Shown piece after piece: positions 16,539-28,740 of a stretch of DNA of 64,000 nt; the stretch's first letter is position 1, and each line of letters opens with the position of its first letter. This DNA is from Macrobrachium rosenbergii (lineage: Eukaryota > Arthropoda > Malacostraca > Decapoda > Palaemonidae). The stretch lies in NCBI RefSeq assembly GCF_040412425.1, contig NC_089755.1:54098798-54162797 (forward strand). Reading direction: 5' to 3'. The notes beneath the pieces are model-generated. The model was not told where the DNA came from, did no database searches, and was given only the letters and a program-made list of their open reading frames with translations. A program made the translations under genes and the position numbers.

Positions 16539-17083
16539 GAGGGTGCTACCTGCCTGGCCATAGATATACGAGAATTTCACATGATATTTCGCATATTATT
16601 ATGTAATTTCATTCCTACGGCGATTAATATGACTTTATTTGATTTGCTTCTGCGCGCAAAAAAAAATAATAATTATAAATTATCAATCTGACGAAGGAGC
16701 TACGGTTCTTGTGCCACCATGATGTTACGCCCTAGGGAGGCTTCTGTCTTAGAGGTGCCCCTGAGAAAAGTACTAGATTTACCCCCAAAAAGTGATAAAA
16801 TTTGTGGTCAGCATACAAGTGCTACCGAGAAAAACACTGGACTTACCTCCAAAAAGTGATGGAATTTGTGGTCAGCGTCCGGCAGGAGGCCCATGAAGCA
16901 TACGAAGAGGAAAACGCCGGCGCCGAAACAAGAAGCCGCCGACAGCAGCCGGTTTCTCGTCTGTGTTTTAGGGACGATCACTTCAGGAAGGTTCCCTTTC
17001 AACAAGACGGGTGCTAGGCCCACCATCGAGTTGATGACGAAGATGATGCCTATGGCCAGAACCTGAGCTTGTCCAACTTCCAT
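13424..17083 (-). CDS. SLC39A1-like: ZIP-family zinc transporter (SLC39A1/2/3 type)
   Basis: Six minus-strand exons join in frame: 17083-16847, 16275-16171, 15579-15432, 14932-14763, 14270-14111, 13626-13424 (TAG), 340 aa, close to the ~310-325 aa of human ZIP1-3. ZIP proteins move Zn2+ (sometimes Fe2+) into the cytosol. Eight membrane segments are visible: about 5-29, 45-67, 93-112, 170-193, 199-219, 231-255, 263-288 and 314-335. The TM4 metal motif is GIHSVFEGMAVG (His182, Glu186) and TM5 has His209-Glu210 where human ZIP1 has His-Lys. The TM3-TM4 loop is His/acid rich (DCAHHHDEDEGHG). A second His5 run follows TM7 (292-296), and the protein ends in five histidines (336-340). Introns carry a 41-bp minisatellite, a SINE-like repeat and duplicated splice-site regions. 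The family call is secure; plasma-membrane versus organelle location is not shown by the sequence. Confidence 0.95.
14351..14600 (+). repeat. SINE-like family A, copy 1 (near full length)
   Basis: It starts with GTTAGTGCCGTCGGTGCACC, followed by a short GTGCACC/GGTGCAC hairpin, GTAGGCATTACT, a pyrimidine-rich middle, and ends CTTGGCCTTTGGCCTAAATT. The same order recurs at five other places in this window. This copy sits in the ZIP intron between exons 4 and 5, antisense to the gene. I do not see a clear RNA polymerase III A/B box, so calling it a SINE is an inference from size, dispersal and shared 3' end. Confidence 0.8.
15740..15910. repeat. Minisatellite, ~41-bp unit x ~3.5
   Basis: Units contain CACAAGGATATAAATTCTGG followed by AAAGCTTTTCAGAATA. 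It lies in the ZIP intron between exons 2 and 3. Confidence 0.88.
16271..16477. repeat. Tandem duplication covering the ZIP exon 2 acceptor
   Basis: Segment 16271-16355 recurs at 16391-16477 (offset 120 bp). Both copies hold the minus-strand acceptor TCT(G/C)(A)ACAG-GATAT region, the GATATTTTATTA block and AAATACATACATA. The upstream copy keeps an intact CTCTCTAACAG acceptor and could act as a decoy site. Confidence 0.8.
16504..16538. repeat. (GA)n microsatellite in ZIP intron 1
   Basis: About 35 bp of GA on the plus strand, so TC in the transcript, about 230 bp upstream of the exon 2 acceptor. Confidence 0.95.
16761..16887. repeat. Tandem duplication covering the ZIP exon 1 donor
   Basis: Segment 16761-16815 is a decayed copy of 16825-16879 (offset 64 bp): both read GAGAAAA..ACT..A(T/C)TTACC(C/T)CCAAAAAGTGAT and continue AATTTGTGGTCAGC. 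The functional copy holds the exon 1 end and its GTAAGT donor; the other has GGTAAATC and belongs to the intron. Confidence 0.85.
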
Positions 17084-17378
17084 GTCTAATGATAATTTTT
17101 ATGAGTTATTTCCTAAAGTGTTAGCGATCACTCGGTCTTATGGTGGTACTTCCTGTGTTAGCGTTCTTGCGGTCTTATGGTATTTCCTAAGTTAGCGTTC
17201 GCTCGGAATAACGAAAACTTTCCAGGTTTTCTTTCTTCGTGGCCAATCTTGTAAGCTATATTTCACGCAGGCATGTTTATCCTCAAGCTGTCGTTATGGA
17301 GACTGAACTATTCGCTGTATCCCTCGCTCAAGAACGAGAATGAGTTCTCGAAAGTGAAGGACAGATAGTCTAGTAGCC

Positions 17379-17386
17379 CTTTTATA
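17379..17386 (-). promoter_or_regulatory. TATA box of the ZIP gene (candidate)
   Basis: The minus strand reads TATAAAAG, a good TATA match, 296 bp upstream of the ZIP ATG. About 25-30 bases downstream is a TTCACTTT start-site-like element (near 17351-17358). This would give a 5' UTR of about 270 nt without needing an intron. The match is by consensus only. Confidence 0.5.
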
Positions 17387-18369
17387 TCTTCAACGGTTAC
17401 ATCCCATCTCAGTTCACCTCGAGGTTTGAAGTGACCTGCGAGACAGCCTATCTTATACTATTGAAGCCTTTTGGTTCCAGGGGACCGGTGGTGGTGGTGA
17501 GCAGTTCTCATTAAGATTTCGTCGGTGCTCTTCGTTCTCAACCCCTAGCGCGACCGTGAGCTCTGCACACGCTATCTAAATGCGAAGTGATAATGCGCTT
17601 ACATTTTTTGCACAAGGCCCTCTCGCCATGACATACATCGTCTGCTGAAAATGGCAGCGCAATAATTTCTTCCACAAGAAACACAGCAACAAGAATTGCC
17701 TTCTCAAGGAAACTCTCCTGTTCTCCTGTTTACAGAATCGACTGCTTGATCATGTTGGGTAAGTGGAGAACCCTTCTTTTCCAGTAGCAAACTAAGAAAA
17801 CCTTTAATTTTTCCGAGCAGCGATTGATTCGTAGTATGTAAACTCGAACCTACCCTTCTAAACACAGTATTAGACCTATCCACGAAAAATTTTGACAGAT
17901 GGAATCATAATTTTGCCAAAACAATTTCTGGACGGCAGACTATCACTAGGTTTCAAAAGTTCCTCGTATCATGACAACAATTCTCATTACTTCTTAATAC
18001 AGGATTGTCTACGCTAGAGCTAAAATTATTTGAAAGGCCAGCAGGGGTACAAACGCCTGTTGAATGTCTCGTACTGTTGGCACTTTATTCATTATATTTC
18101 AGTTTATTAGACTGTCGAGGATATTATCTTAATCTTAAACCTAGAGGCAAGCCGATTATAGCGTCTGTTCTTTGTCAAATGCCCCCCTTTTTTTTGTACA
18201 TAGACTTTGCCTAATATCAACTTCACCAACGACTGTTTAGTAACTAGTCCCAGTACTATCGACTACCTAGATATTAAGCGCAATTCAGGTATGATTTTCA
18301 AGTCTCAGGTCTTCGAAATAAATCTGTTTTAGTGAGAGCAAAAGTTCTTAGCATTAATTCTTCTTTGTT

Positions 18370-18725
18370 AGTTTTCTGTAAGAGAACACTTTTGTGCCGG
18401 CTTTGTCTGTCCGCCCACACTTTATTCTGTCGGCACTTTTTCTTTCCGCCTACAGATCTTAAAAACTACCGAGGCTAGAGGGCTGCAAATTGGTATGTTG
18501 ATCATCCACCTTCCAATCATCAAATATGACAAATTGCAGCCCTCTAGCCTCAGTAGTTTTTATTTTATTTAAGGTAAAGTTAGCCATAATCGTGCTTCTG
18601 GCAAAGATATAGGATAGGCTACCAGCGGGCCGTGGTCTAAGTTTCATGGGCCGCTGCTCATACAGCACTATACCGAGACCACCGAAAGATAGGTCTGTTT
18701 TCGGTGGCCTTGATTATATGAAATT
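18370..18725. repeat. Interspersed repeat with internal hairpin
   Basis: Two inverted arms, about 18466-18500 and 18530-18565, share GAGGCTAGAGGGCTGCAA and its complement with few mismatches, followed by CGGGCCGTGG and ending near CCGAGACCACCGAAAGATAG. The style and the wording of this repeat are familiar to me from decapod genomic DNA, but that is recollection, not a search. The frame at 18459-18668 (minus) lies entirely inside it and is not annotated as a gene. Confidence 0.6.
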
Positions 18726-18913
18726 AGTGTCATGCTTTTCGACTGTATACAGAATTTGTTGTGCCGAACTCGTATCCAGAAAACATATTAATTCCTGACC
18801 TTGCAAATACTGTGAGTATTAGGAATTTTGGTCACAAACAGTGAAATTATGATTGAGAGAAACTTGCTTCATTTAAAGGCACATGCATGTCATGCAGTAA
18901 CTTTTGCCTGATT

Positions 18914-18915
<2 letters not shown>

Positions 18916-19004
<89 letters not shown>
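18916..19004. repeat. Compound (TA)n(TG)n microsatellite
   Basis: TA to about 18974 followed directly by TG to 19004. A (GA)n tract follows at 19162-19192. Confidence 0.95.
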
Positions 19005-19005
<1 letters not shown>

Positions 19006-19160
19006 TGAAATGTAATCAGTACATTGAGTACAGTTGCTGTATTTACGCCAACACACAAACTGCAAAAATGGTCCAGCCATCCACAGTTAACTTTCAATCA
19101 AACACTGTCCTGGAATGAAGGCATTCCTGTCGAACGTCGCATTATCAGAGCGAAAATTGT

Positions 19161-19198
<38 letters not shown>

Positions 19199-19911
19199 GA
19201 GACCGTTGTCACGTCCCATGCCCCGTGTGAAAAATTGCAGGGAAGATTTACAAGTCTACTTCAGGCACACGGCTGCAACTCAGAGCTCAGAGCAATTCAA
19301 CAACGACCCCATACTAAGCAGGACAAGTATCCTTTCTGTATTCGTCACCTGTTATTGTTTTGGGGCTATTAGGCTTACGCAATAGAGCCACACGGTCTCT
19401 AGTCATCTCATCAAAGGAAGCCTGGGGATTATAAACGTCTGCTGTGTACAAGAAAGCATTTGTTTTGCGTTGTTGTTGATCTTGAAATACTTTTCACAGA
19501 AGACACCATCTACTAAAATGAAAGCTATTTTGGCTGTTCTTCAAGGATAGCATTTTACACCAGCACTTTTAAATTTTACCTAACGTTCAACCAAGGTCAC
19601 AGGAAAAATAAAAGAAGGAGTACCAAGCGCTTTCGTGTTATTTCAACACATTTTCGAGGTACATTCCAGCTGATTTCCACGAGACGTTAAATAGGTTTTC
19701 CGTGGATGATAGGTCAGCCACTTAAAATTCAAGAGAAGAAGATTTTTCCTTGTAAAATTTGGTTAATACTGCAGCGGTACAGTGGTACTTTAGGTACATG
19801 GCAGTGTGCTTTAGAGGCAACCCCTATAATCCCTACTCACTCCTTATTTCTGTAGAATGTGGAGGTAGCTTCTGCCAGTTTTTTTTTTTATTTACCTTCT
19901 AGACACCAATG

Positions 19912-20460
19912 ATCACATTCGTTGTTATCTAATACTTACCATTAATCTGTTAGACAAGTCACTATTTTATTTACTATTCACCAATAATTTGTTAGACAAG
20001 TCATTATTTTATCCACTACTCACCAATAATCTGTTAGACAAGTCAGTATTCTATCTACTACTTACCAATAATCTATTAGACAATCACTATTTTATCGACT
20101 ACTCACCAATAATCTATAAGACAAGTTAGTATTTTATTCACTACTCACCAATAATCTGTTAGACAAGTCATTATTCTATCTACTGCTTACCAATAATCTG
20201 TTAGACAAGTCACTATTTTATTGACTACTTACCAGTAATCTGAGAGACAAGTCAGTATTTGTCTACTACTTACCAATAATCTATTAGGCAAGTCAGTATT
20301 TTGTCTACTACTTACCAACAATCTGTTAGACAAGTCAGTATTCTATCTACTGCTTGCCAATAATCTTTTAGACAAGTCAGTATTCTATCTACTGCTTGCC
20401 AATAATCTTTTAGACAAGTCAGTATTTTATCTATTACTTACTAATAATCTGTTAAATCAA
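19912..20460. repeat. 42-bp minisatellite, ~12.5 units
   Basis: About thirteen units of 42 bp, each with CTTACCAATAATCTGTTAGA and CAAGTCAGTATT(C/T)TATCTACTA-like halves. Identity between units is high but not perfect. On the minus strand each unit reads TACTGAC, then TTGTCTAACAG, then seven bases ATTATTG, then GTAAGT. It lies between the ZIP promoter and the 3' end of the GTPase gene, outside either coding region. Confidence 0.93.
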
Positions 20461-23320
20461 CAACAGGCGATGCAGGCTTAGAGAAACATAAATGATATCA
20501 AAAACGTTTATTCATTTATACACAAGTTTTTTTTATATAAAATGCCCAAATTACATGACTGTCAATAAAAAAAAATCTTGAGTGATGATTCACAAAGATA
20601 ATTTTTAATCCAAGCCTTTCAGTGAAAAGGCTTGAACTTCTTCAGCGCTAAGCTTTGAAAGAACATTGTCAAAATTAAAATTATAATGAAGGATTTGCAT
20701 GAAAAATGTACATTACTTTCTGATGAAAGTAAAGGAACTTATGTACGGAGATATATCTCTCTCTGCGTTGCTCTGTTTAAAAGCCCAGACTGCAGCATCT
20801 ACATTTTTCAAGCAAATTCCCTTTTTCAAAATATGTGTCATGTAACATTTACTAATGTATATCCTTTGGCAGAAAACAATCAAAAGGGGATTCCCCTCTG
20901 AAACCTTAGACCAAAAAAGTTGCTTTTATCAAGCTTGAAAAGGCCAGGAATGACCACAAACAAAAATTTGATGATCTGCTAGGTTGATGTCACTTTGTAC
21001 GCCAAAAACTCCAGTTTATTACTGTGAAATGCAAATGCAAATACAAAATGCAAGGTTGTAAGGCCATTCTGGAAGACCTGCTTCCTTTAGAATGGAAAAT
21101 AATAAACAAAATAAGTATTTCTACGACTCTGCAAATGAGTTGAGACTAATTTGCTCAAATCTCGGTAATCAAATACTCTACACTCTCGAGACGCCTCTTG
21201 TCCCAACACTGACCAAAACGAACTCACATCCGCCAAAGTTTAACTTTACTGTCTGTCTGTCTGTCTGTGACCCAGGAACTGAACTCTTCTTCTTCATCCT
21301 CGAATCTTTTACATATATGAGAAAAATCCCTGGTATTTGTTTGTCCATATTTCACAAAATCACGAATACCAAAACACTTGCATGTTCATTGTGCACAAAA
21401 CTGTATTTCTAAGTCTGTGTTTTCGAGATAATAGGGTCCTATTAAGACTTTACATTAGTTCCTGGTCTTGCCCTCCAAGCGTTGGACAGAACGTATATAT
21501 ATTAAACTATAAAACACAACCCTAGACTCAACTGTTCGTTTTCAAAACGATTTGGGGATGATGAAATTACACCGGTGGCTCTTCATAAGCCAACCAGTGC
21601 GCGTGTTGTCACCCTTTCCCAAATCCTTCAAATCATGACAACAGAACCGGTTATGTTACAATTTTCAAGGCAATATCAGCTGCTCTTCACATCTATCGGT
21701 AGTCTACTGAATCATCTTGTTTTGTACAAATGCATCCGAGAACAAGAAGAAAAAATAACGAGTTAAATAACAGAAAACGTTACAAGAGTTCTATGTAGTA
21801 AAGAGTTACCACAGAATCCAATATAACTGGTAAAACGAAGCATACAGAATTATATGCCTATTTCGAACGTATATACACATACTGTATAAATATGTATAAC
21901 ATATGTACACGTGTGCAAGAGAACACACCAGATGCCGTCTCGCACGAATCATCTTTATTTCAACAAGCCTTCATTCAAACAGTCAGACACAGCCAATCAG
22001 GCCGTTGACGCTAACTTTTTCATGACTGAGGCTACAAATATCCAAATTCTTGAAAAATAACTTGGTTTGAAGAAGTAAATTATAAGTATTAAAGAAAAAC
22101 CTCAACAGTGATATGACCTGCATGAAACTGAAAGCGCCTAGTAAATGCCAGATACACAATTTTTAAACCTTGCCAGTTCACACCTAGACCTATGTTCGTA
22201 GCCAGGGCTACTGAAGTTGTCAGATGGGACATTATCTTTACAGTATTTCTATTATTACTTATTTCTACGGCGTACTGATAGCATCTGGTCAATGATTTTT
22301 CAATTACGGGTCATGTACTGCAAGAATTTTGTGAACTGCAGATTGCCGTGCAATAGATTTCTTTATAGTGATGAGTCTCGTCAGTTAATCGTTTCACTTT
22401 CACAGATTTAGCGGGAAAGAGTGGAGGGGTTGGGGGTGGAACTGAGGTGTTGGGTGTTGGGAAACACCCCTAGCCCCATATGGCTACGACCATGCTTAAA
22501 TATGATAATACCTTTATTGACCTGACTCAAATTGCCAAGCTAAAAATTATGTTTACAAATACTGACAAATGCTGAAAAATGAGTGTATAAATAGGCGCAT
22601 TACTATTTAGAACACCAGAAATACACGTCTCTGGATCGAGTTCGCCCAAGAGAATTTTTTGCAGATATATTCTTGACTTTGAAATGGTAACTGAGATGCC
22701 AAAAAATATTGAAACAAATATTCATATGAAAGACCATGCGAATATATAAATGTATACATGCGTATGTATGCAACAACACGAAAACATATAGTCTGCACAT
22801 ATGTGACTTAGGGAGAGAGAGAGAGAGAGATTGGTGTGAAGCGCATGTTGATTTCATCGAAAATTAGATACTCTTGCCTTGTCAGACTCGCCGACATTTT
22901 GAGATTTTTCTGTATAAAGCACATAAAGCAATATATTTCTCTGTCAGTCTATTTTCCACCCTCTTTCTCTCTCATTCTCTCCACAAATTCGTAAACGATT
23001 TTATGGGAGATACCTCTGTAACTAAATCACCTTCCGTCAACAAACCTATTACAGTTGATTTGGTAAAAATCACGTTCAGTTCACTTTTGTAATTCTAAGG
23101 ACATCTGTTTTGCAAAATTTACCACAGGGCATGTCAACTTGTCAGTTGCACTTTTGAGAGTAAACTGTCAGTTGTTGACTGTTTGCTGATAGGGAATCTG
23201 AATGTATTAGATCTGTGCTTGTCCCAGTTATCGAAAGACTTCATCAGAAAAATGAGGACTGGCTCAGTCCATAAAGTTAAATGAGAAAGAATTATTCGTA
23301 GTTTAGAGAGAAGAAAGTCC
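20461..23320. other. Intergenic, no gene recognised
   Basis: Several short open frames exist on both strands, none with a family resemblance, splice-linked partner or compositional support. A (TA)-poor, moderately AT-rich stretch with one short GA tract (22813-22831). Confidence 0.5.

Positions 23321-23323
<3 letters not shown>

Positions 23324-23380
<57 letters not shown>
23324..23380. repeat. (GA)n microsatellite downstream of the GTPase gene
   Basis: About 57 bp of pure GA, 250 bp past the GTPase stop codon, probably within or near its 3' UTR. Confidence 0.95.
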
Positions 23381-23383
<3 letters not shown>

Positions 23384-23628
23384 TAAGCTAACAATTTAGC
23401 AACATTTTGACTTGGCCGCGCAATGCTTATGGGACTAGCCTTCAGCAGGTCCAGAGCAGGACCATCCGTTCCCGAAGAACATATTGGTGGCCTCCCACTT
23501 CCGGGACCCGAAGAAAACCAATGCTTCCAGAACGAGAAGATGGCCACCTCTTGGTGGCCCTTAAAATCCTCCTGGATTATCCCCATCATTTCAGACATCG
23601 TAACCAGCTAGGCCTAGTTCGTTTAACT

Positions 23629-24425
23629 TCAGCTGTGATGGATGTGCCCACGTTTCCTTGCCCTGTCTCTCAGGGATACCCGGGGCATGATGGCTTTGTG
23701 CTCCTGGTTGCTACTGCTGGATGTAGTACGGTTCATTAGTTGGTTGAACATCTTGGAGACGCTCAGTTTGCGCAGGCGCGGCGAGGTTTGGCCTTTGAGT
23801 TGGGACACTTGGCGCAGTAGACCGTCAATGGATTCGTTTACCTGAAGGACAAAGTAATTTGGTAAATTATCAACTATTTTATTATTAAAAATGACTTTCA
23901 TTTCAACATTTTATTGTGTCTGAAATCTGCTTCCGAAAAAATCTTAGTGTACAGTGGCTTACGAGAAGAATAAAGCTTTATTAGGCCTAGTCTAAGAAAA
24001 CGGTAGAATACATATGATTTTGTAATCTCATATGTACATTCATAAAACTAAGATGAGAATATTAGATTACAAAAAAAAATTTTTAATAACACAACGTCGA
24101 AAACAATTGACACTTGAAAGCCGTAACAGGCATAATTCCTCAGTCATCATACAGTCAAATAAAAAAAAAAAAAAAAGAGAGAGGTACAGAACGAAATTTT
24201 AATCTAATTTTCCATAGCCTTTCAAAATGGTAGTACAGAATACTGACATAATTTCCAACAAGTATTGTGGTTATACGCATGAATTAATCTGCAAGATTAA
24301 CTAAGAATAGCTTATGTCTGTCTAAAAAAAAAAAAAGAATTAGCTCTCCAACAAGAAAATAGTCTGACTTTGGTTCAGAGGAATTTATAGGCCTTTATTT
24401 TTCCCCTTTTTATTTTTAATATATT

Positions 24426-24513
<88 letters not shown>

Positions 24514-24607
24514 TAATCTGAATTAGCTCTCCAACAAGAAAATGGTCTGACTTCGGTTCAGAGGAATTTATAGGCCTTTATTTTATTCCCCTCTTTTGTT
24601 TTAATAT

Positions 24608-24706
<99 letters not shown>

Positions 24707-24901
24707 CAGTATATATATTTATGGGACTAACCTGTGATACCATTTCCGCAGCTGAGACCTCAACGAATCGGCAGCCATACTGTTCCGCCAGCTTTCTGCC
24801 TTCGCTCTCGGGAACCTTTGCCAGGATGAAAATAGAAAGAAGAGTCAGGTGAGAATCTTTCAGTATTCCCTTTTTCCTTTTACCGTTGCTGCATCTTCCA
24901 C

Positions 24902-24964
<63 letters not shown>

Positions 24965-25057
24965 TGAAATATTATGTTCTGCCAATAGGTCTATTATTTT
25001 CCTGACGTTAGTGAATAGTATTGCTGACTTCATCATTCTTTTACCACTTCTACATCT

Positions 25058-25113
<56 letters not shown>

Positions 25114-25207
25114 AAATATTATGTTGTCAAAAGGCCTATTATTTCCGTGACTTTAATTAATAGTGCCACCGACTTCATCATTCTTTTATACTTGTACATC
25201 TTCCACA

Positions 25208-25273
<66 letters not shown>

Positions 25274-26395
25274 AAACATAATGTTCTGTTAAGAGGCCTA
25301 TTATTTTCGTAACGCTAATGCATAGTACTACTGACTTGATCATAGTCAAATACTATTGTGATAAGTTTCATCGTCGTAATGAATGATTAACACATAACAA
25401 TGTTAAATTTAAACAATTAACTCCCCAAGATAAACAAGCAGTTCCGGCTGCACGGTATAAACTAAGTTCCAAGAGGCTCGAGTCTCGGATACACAAATGA
25501 AAAAGGATGAACGTTATACGCACATGAGTCTAAATTAGCCACCGCATCCTTGGCTCGGCTCCAAACGCCTAAAAGACGAACCTCGTGCTCTCTGCTGTGC
25601 ACGTATTCATCAGTAATTCTAAAAGCCACAATTAATGTTTGTTTCTCTGTTCTCTCTATTATCTTCGGTTGAGTTTTCCATTTTTTTAAGGTCCAAAGGG
25701 CGTGAATGATGACCAGGCCTAGTTGTCACCCATTGTACGAAGCAAGGTTAAGAATTAACATTGTCTACTAACCAGCCTAGGCTTCGTTCATTTTTGGATT
25801 TTAATGGCTTTTAGTTGAAAGCGTATGCAAGATAGTACGAAATTAATAATGCGAGATCATTATGGATATGCAGAATATTCCATTATATCACTCTGATGGT
25901 AAACTGCGTGCCATATTCAAGGACAACGGCAGTATTCAAGGACAGAGCCAAAAATATAATAATTTTGTTAAGGCAACTTGACTGTTATATAGCCTGCATA
26001 AAATTCGAATTAGTAGGGAAGTTAAGTGGGAATATTGTTTATTAGTCAGTGCTATAAAAAAATAAAGCCTCTGTTTAAAGCTGTAAATGTAATGCAAATG
26101 TGCTAGCAACAGGGCCGCCAAAATTGAAGTTCCTTAGGTTTCATTCATAAAAATCCTGCCTAGAGTATTTTTCTCTCTCTCTTTCTCTGATTCCAAGAGG
26201 AAAACGATTAGTGTTCGTCTATTTCTCTGCCAAGGATAAACTTCGGAAGCTTTATAAAGCACTACTGACTTTATCTCTGAGCCATTTGTGCCTTGACAAC
26301 GCAGATTGCGCTCCAGAAATAGACCCACCGTGGTGTTTGTTTTGCATATAAATAACATCTCTCTTTTTTAAGTGTTCTTGTGTCTATAGACAACA

Positions 26396-26459
<64 letters not shown>

Positions 26460-26566
26460 GCCTTCATTTCTGAGCTAATTCCTTAAAAGTAAAATATACC
26501 TTTGCCGACATTGGCAGTGAATTATATACCTTATCCTTAGTCGACTAAGGTAAGTAGCACTCGATG

Positions 26567-26617
<51 letters not shown>

Positions 26618-28706
26618 CTGTGGAGAATAACGCACTGTAGGTCTAATCAGTATTGAAGAAGGAAACTGTATCAGTGGTTTCGAAAATTCAAAATTTTCGC
26701 AAAAAGAAAAAAAGGTTACTTGGGAGAATTCTGTGGGAGTTACCCCTCACATTCTCTTGAAACTTCTGATTAACAGTTTCTCTTGTAATTTCGCTTTTTG
26801 TCTAGTGTTTGAAAAACAGTTTACAGTTAAAACTGACCTTTTGTTACATATTAATCCACCTTCAAAGTCTTGTTTTCATGTTCCTGACCGAAGTTAAAAC
26901 TCAGGTGTCTTGCCTCTCACTCACCTGTCGTATGTGTTCCAAATCCTTTTTGTTGGCCATGATGAGAACTGGCGGATTCGGTTGGTCTCCTCCGCAAGCA
27001 GCCGTTACGGCCTCGACCGCCCTTACGGCTATTTTGAAGGACTCTCTGGAAGTGATGCTGTAAACGACGAGCCACGCCTCTGCCCAGGCCACAGTCTCCC
27101 TAGGCACAACGACCTCGTCCTGTGATAGTGGAAAAACTGAGAGATATTAATGTGAGATCTCTTTTAGTTTAGCAACAATCATTGCGCTTTTGTTGGTCTA
27201 TGAAAGCGTTCTCAGAGCTAGTATACCTATTATTATTGTGTCTATCATCATTTGGCTTTGTTTCAATTTGAATTATTGGGAATGTTAAGCAGCTTAACTT
27301 TACCAGAATTTATATGATTGCTATATACGTTATCTTGGCTATTCCAAGGAATGGGATGAATCTTTTTAAATTACGCATCTTCAAAGCTCTAAGCTTATTG
27401 GATTTTAGAATGGCGTCAAAAAGTCTATTTATACTGATCACAAGAGAGAGACTTGGTCAAACTTTCTATAAAGTAGTCAGAAGGAAAGGGAATTGTGAAA
27501 AACACTATGCCTTAGTACTACATTGCATATAGTTAGTTTTATAGAAATTGCCGGAACTTAAATACTGTATATTGTAGGTCTACCACATAAATACTGGAAA
27601 AACTGAATATTTAAATAGAGGAGGATCTATACACGACTCAACTGTTGAATATTGAGTCGTGGACAAGTGGAAGTAGCCTAGACCAATGTATACCTGCAGT
27701 AGATCGGAAAAGTGCGTACTTGCCCTTTGACCTCATTCATATTGTTTCTCACGGCAAATAACATTATTTTTTAAAAAATTATATTAAGGCTTTATAACAA
27801 AACGCATTAAGGCTACTAGAAATTAAAATATATCCAATGGCAGTGGATGTCTGCACTCATCAGTCCTGTGTACCCATGTCACTGTAGATGAAGCGTACTT
27901 GAAAACTGGTGTTCATCAGGCAATTTTAAACCCTAATTAATCCACCGGTGATTTCTAAGTGTGGTATTGGAGTTTCTTGATAAAGTCGCTCTGCCAACAC
28001 TTTGCCTGGTGATTTATTTAACCGGAGAAATAATTTTAAAAGGTTTTTAAATATGGCGGCTAGTATTGTGCGGAAGTCTCTTTTCTACAAATTTTGTTAG
28101 CAACTCCAGTGACTAACTACCAATCAGAAAACAATACGTCACGGGGTACTGTTGTCATCTTATTGTCCATTTATTCTGAAAACAAGTCCAGACTCCAGTT
28201 GAGCCGACATTTGACACTTGACAGATGACTTCCGTGGTGTTAAGATGTACCTCGTATGTTGTCTGTACCATAAGAGGCATGGTGGATTGTGTTCAGATGG
28301 ATGATTTTCAGAGCAATTTCCTGCTATGGACGAACAGTTACAAATGTGAGTATGATCATGAGGATTGTATTGAAGCGTAAAATAGCGAAATTTTGAAGCA
28401 AATGGGTAAAATGATTATTATGTTGTGTTGTTTACAAGTTGACCGACCAGAATACCACCTTGCAGTGCCTCACCGCCATTCGGACAGGCCTGTGTTGGGC
28501 TACGAATTATGTAACCTCAGCATTTGGACATGCCTTGGAGAGAAGGGATAAAAAAAATTAAGAATGCGGAGTATTAGGAGATGAGAAAGTATACAAAAAG
28601 GATTGACGACCACAGTGGGCATGGATGCGAAAAAAAAAAAAAATTTCCTTTTTGTCATGGAAAAACGACTCGCAGCACTGTAAGGTAAGACTAGGCCTGA
28701 TAGCCT

Positions 28707-28740
<34 letters not shown>

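Noticed and set aside
17564..17570. Metal response element TGCACAC upstream of the ZIP promoter
   Set aside because: One degenerate 7-mer in a few hundred bases is expected by chance; no cluster was seen.
18459..18668. 69-codon minus-strand frame
   Set aside because: It lies wholly inside a dispersed hairpin repeat; its protein-like look reflects the repeat's copy number rather than a gene.
19912..20460. CRISPR-like array
   Set aside because: Units are directly adjacent with no unique spacers and the DNA is eukaryotic, so it is a minisatellite.
23383..23598. 71-codon minus-strand frame after the GTPase stop
   Set aside because: It lies in the likely 3' UTR; no splice site or start context supports it.
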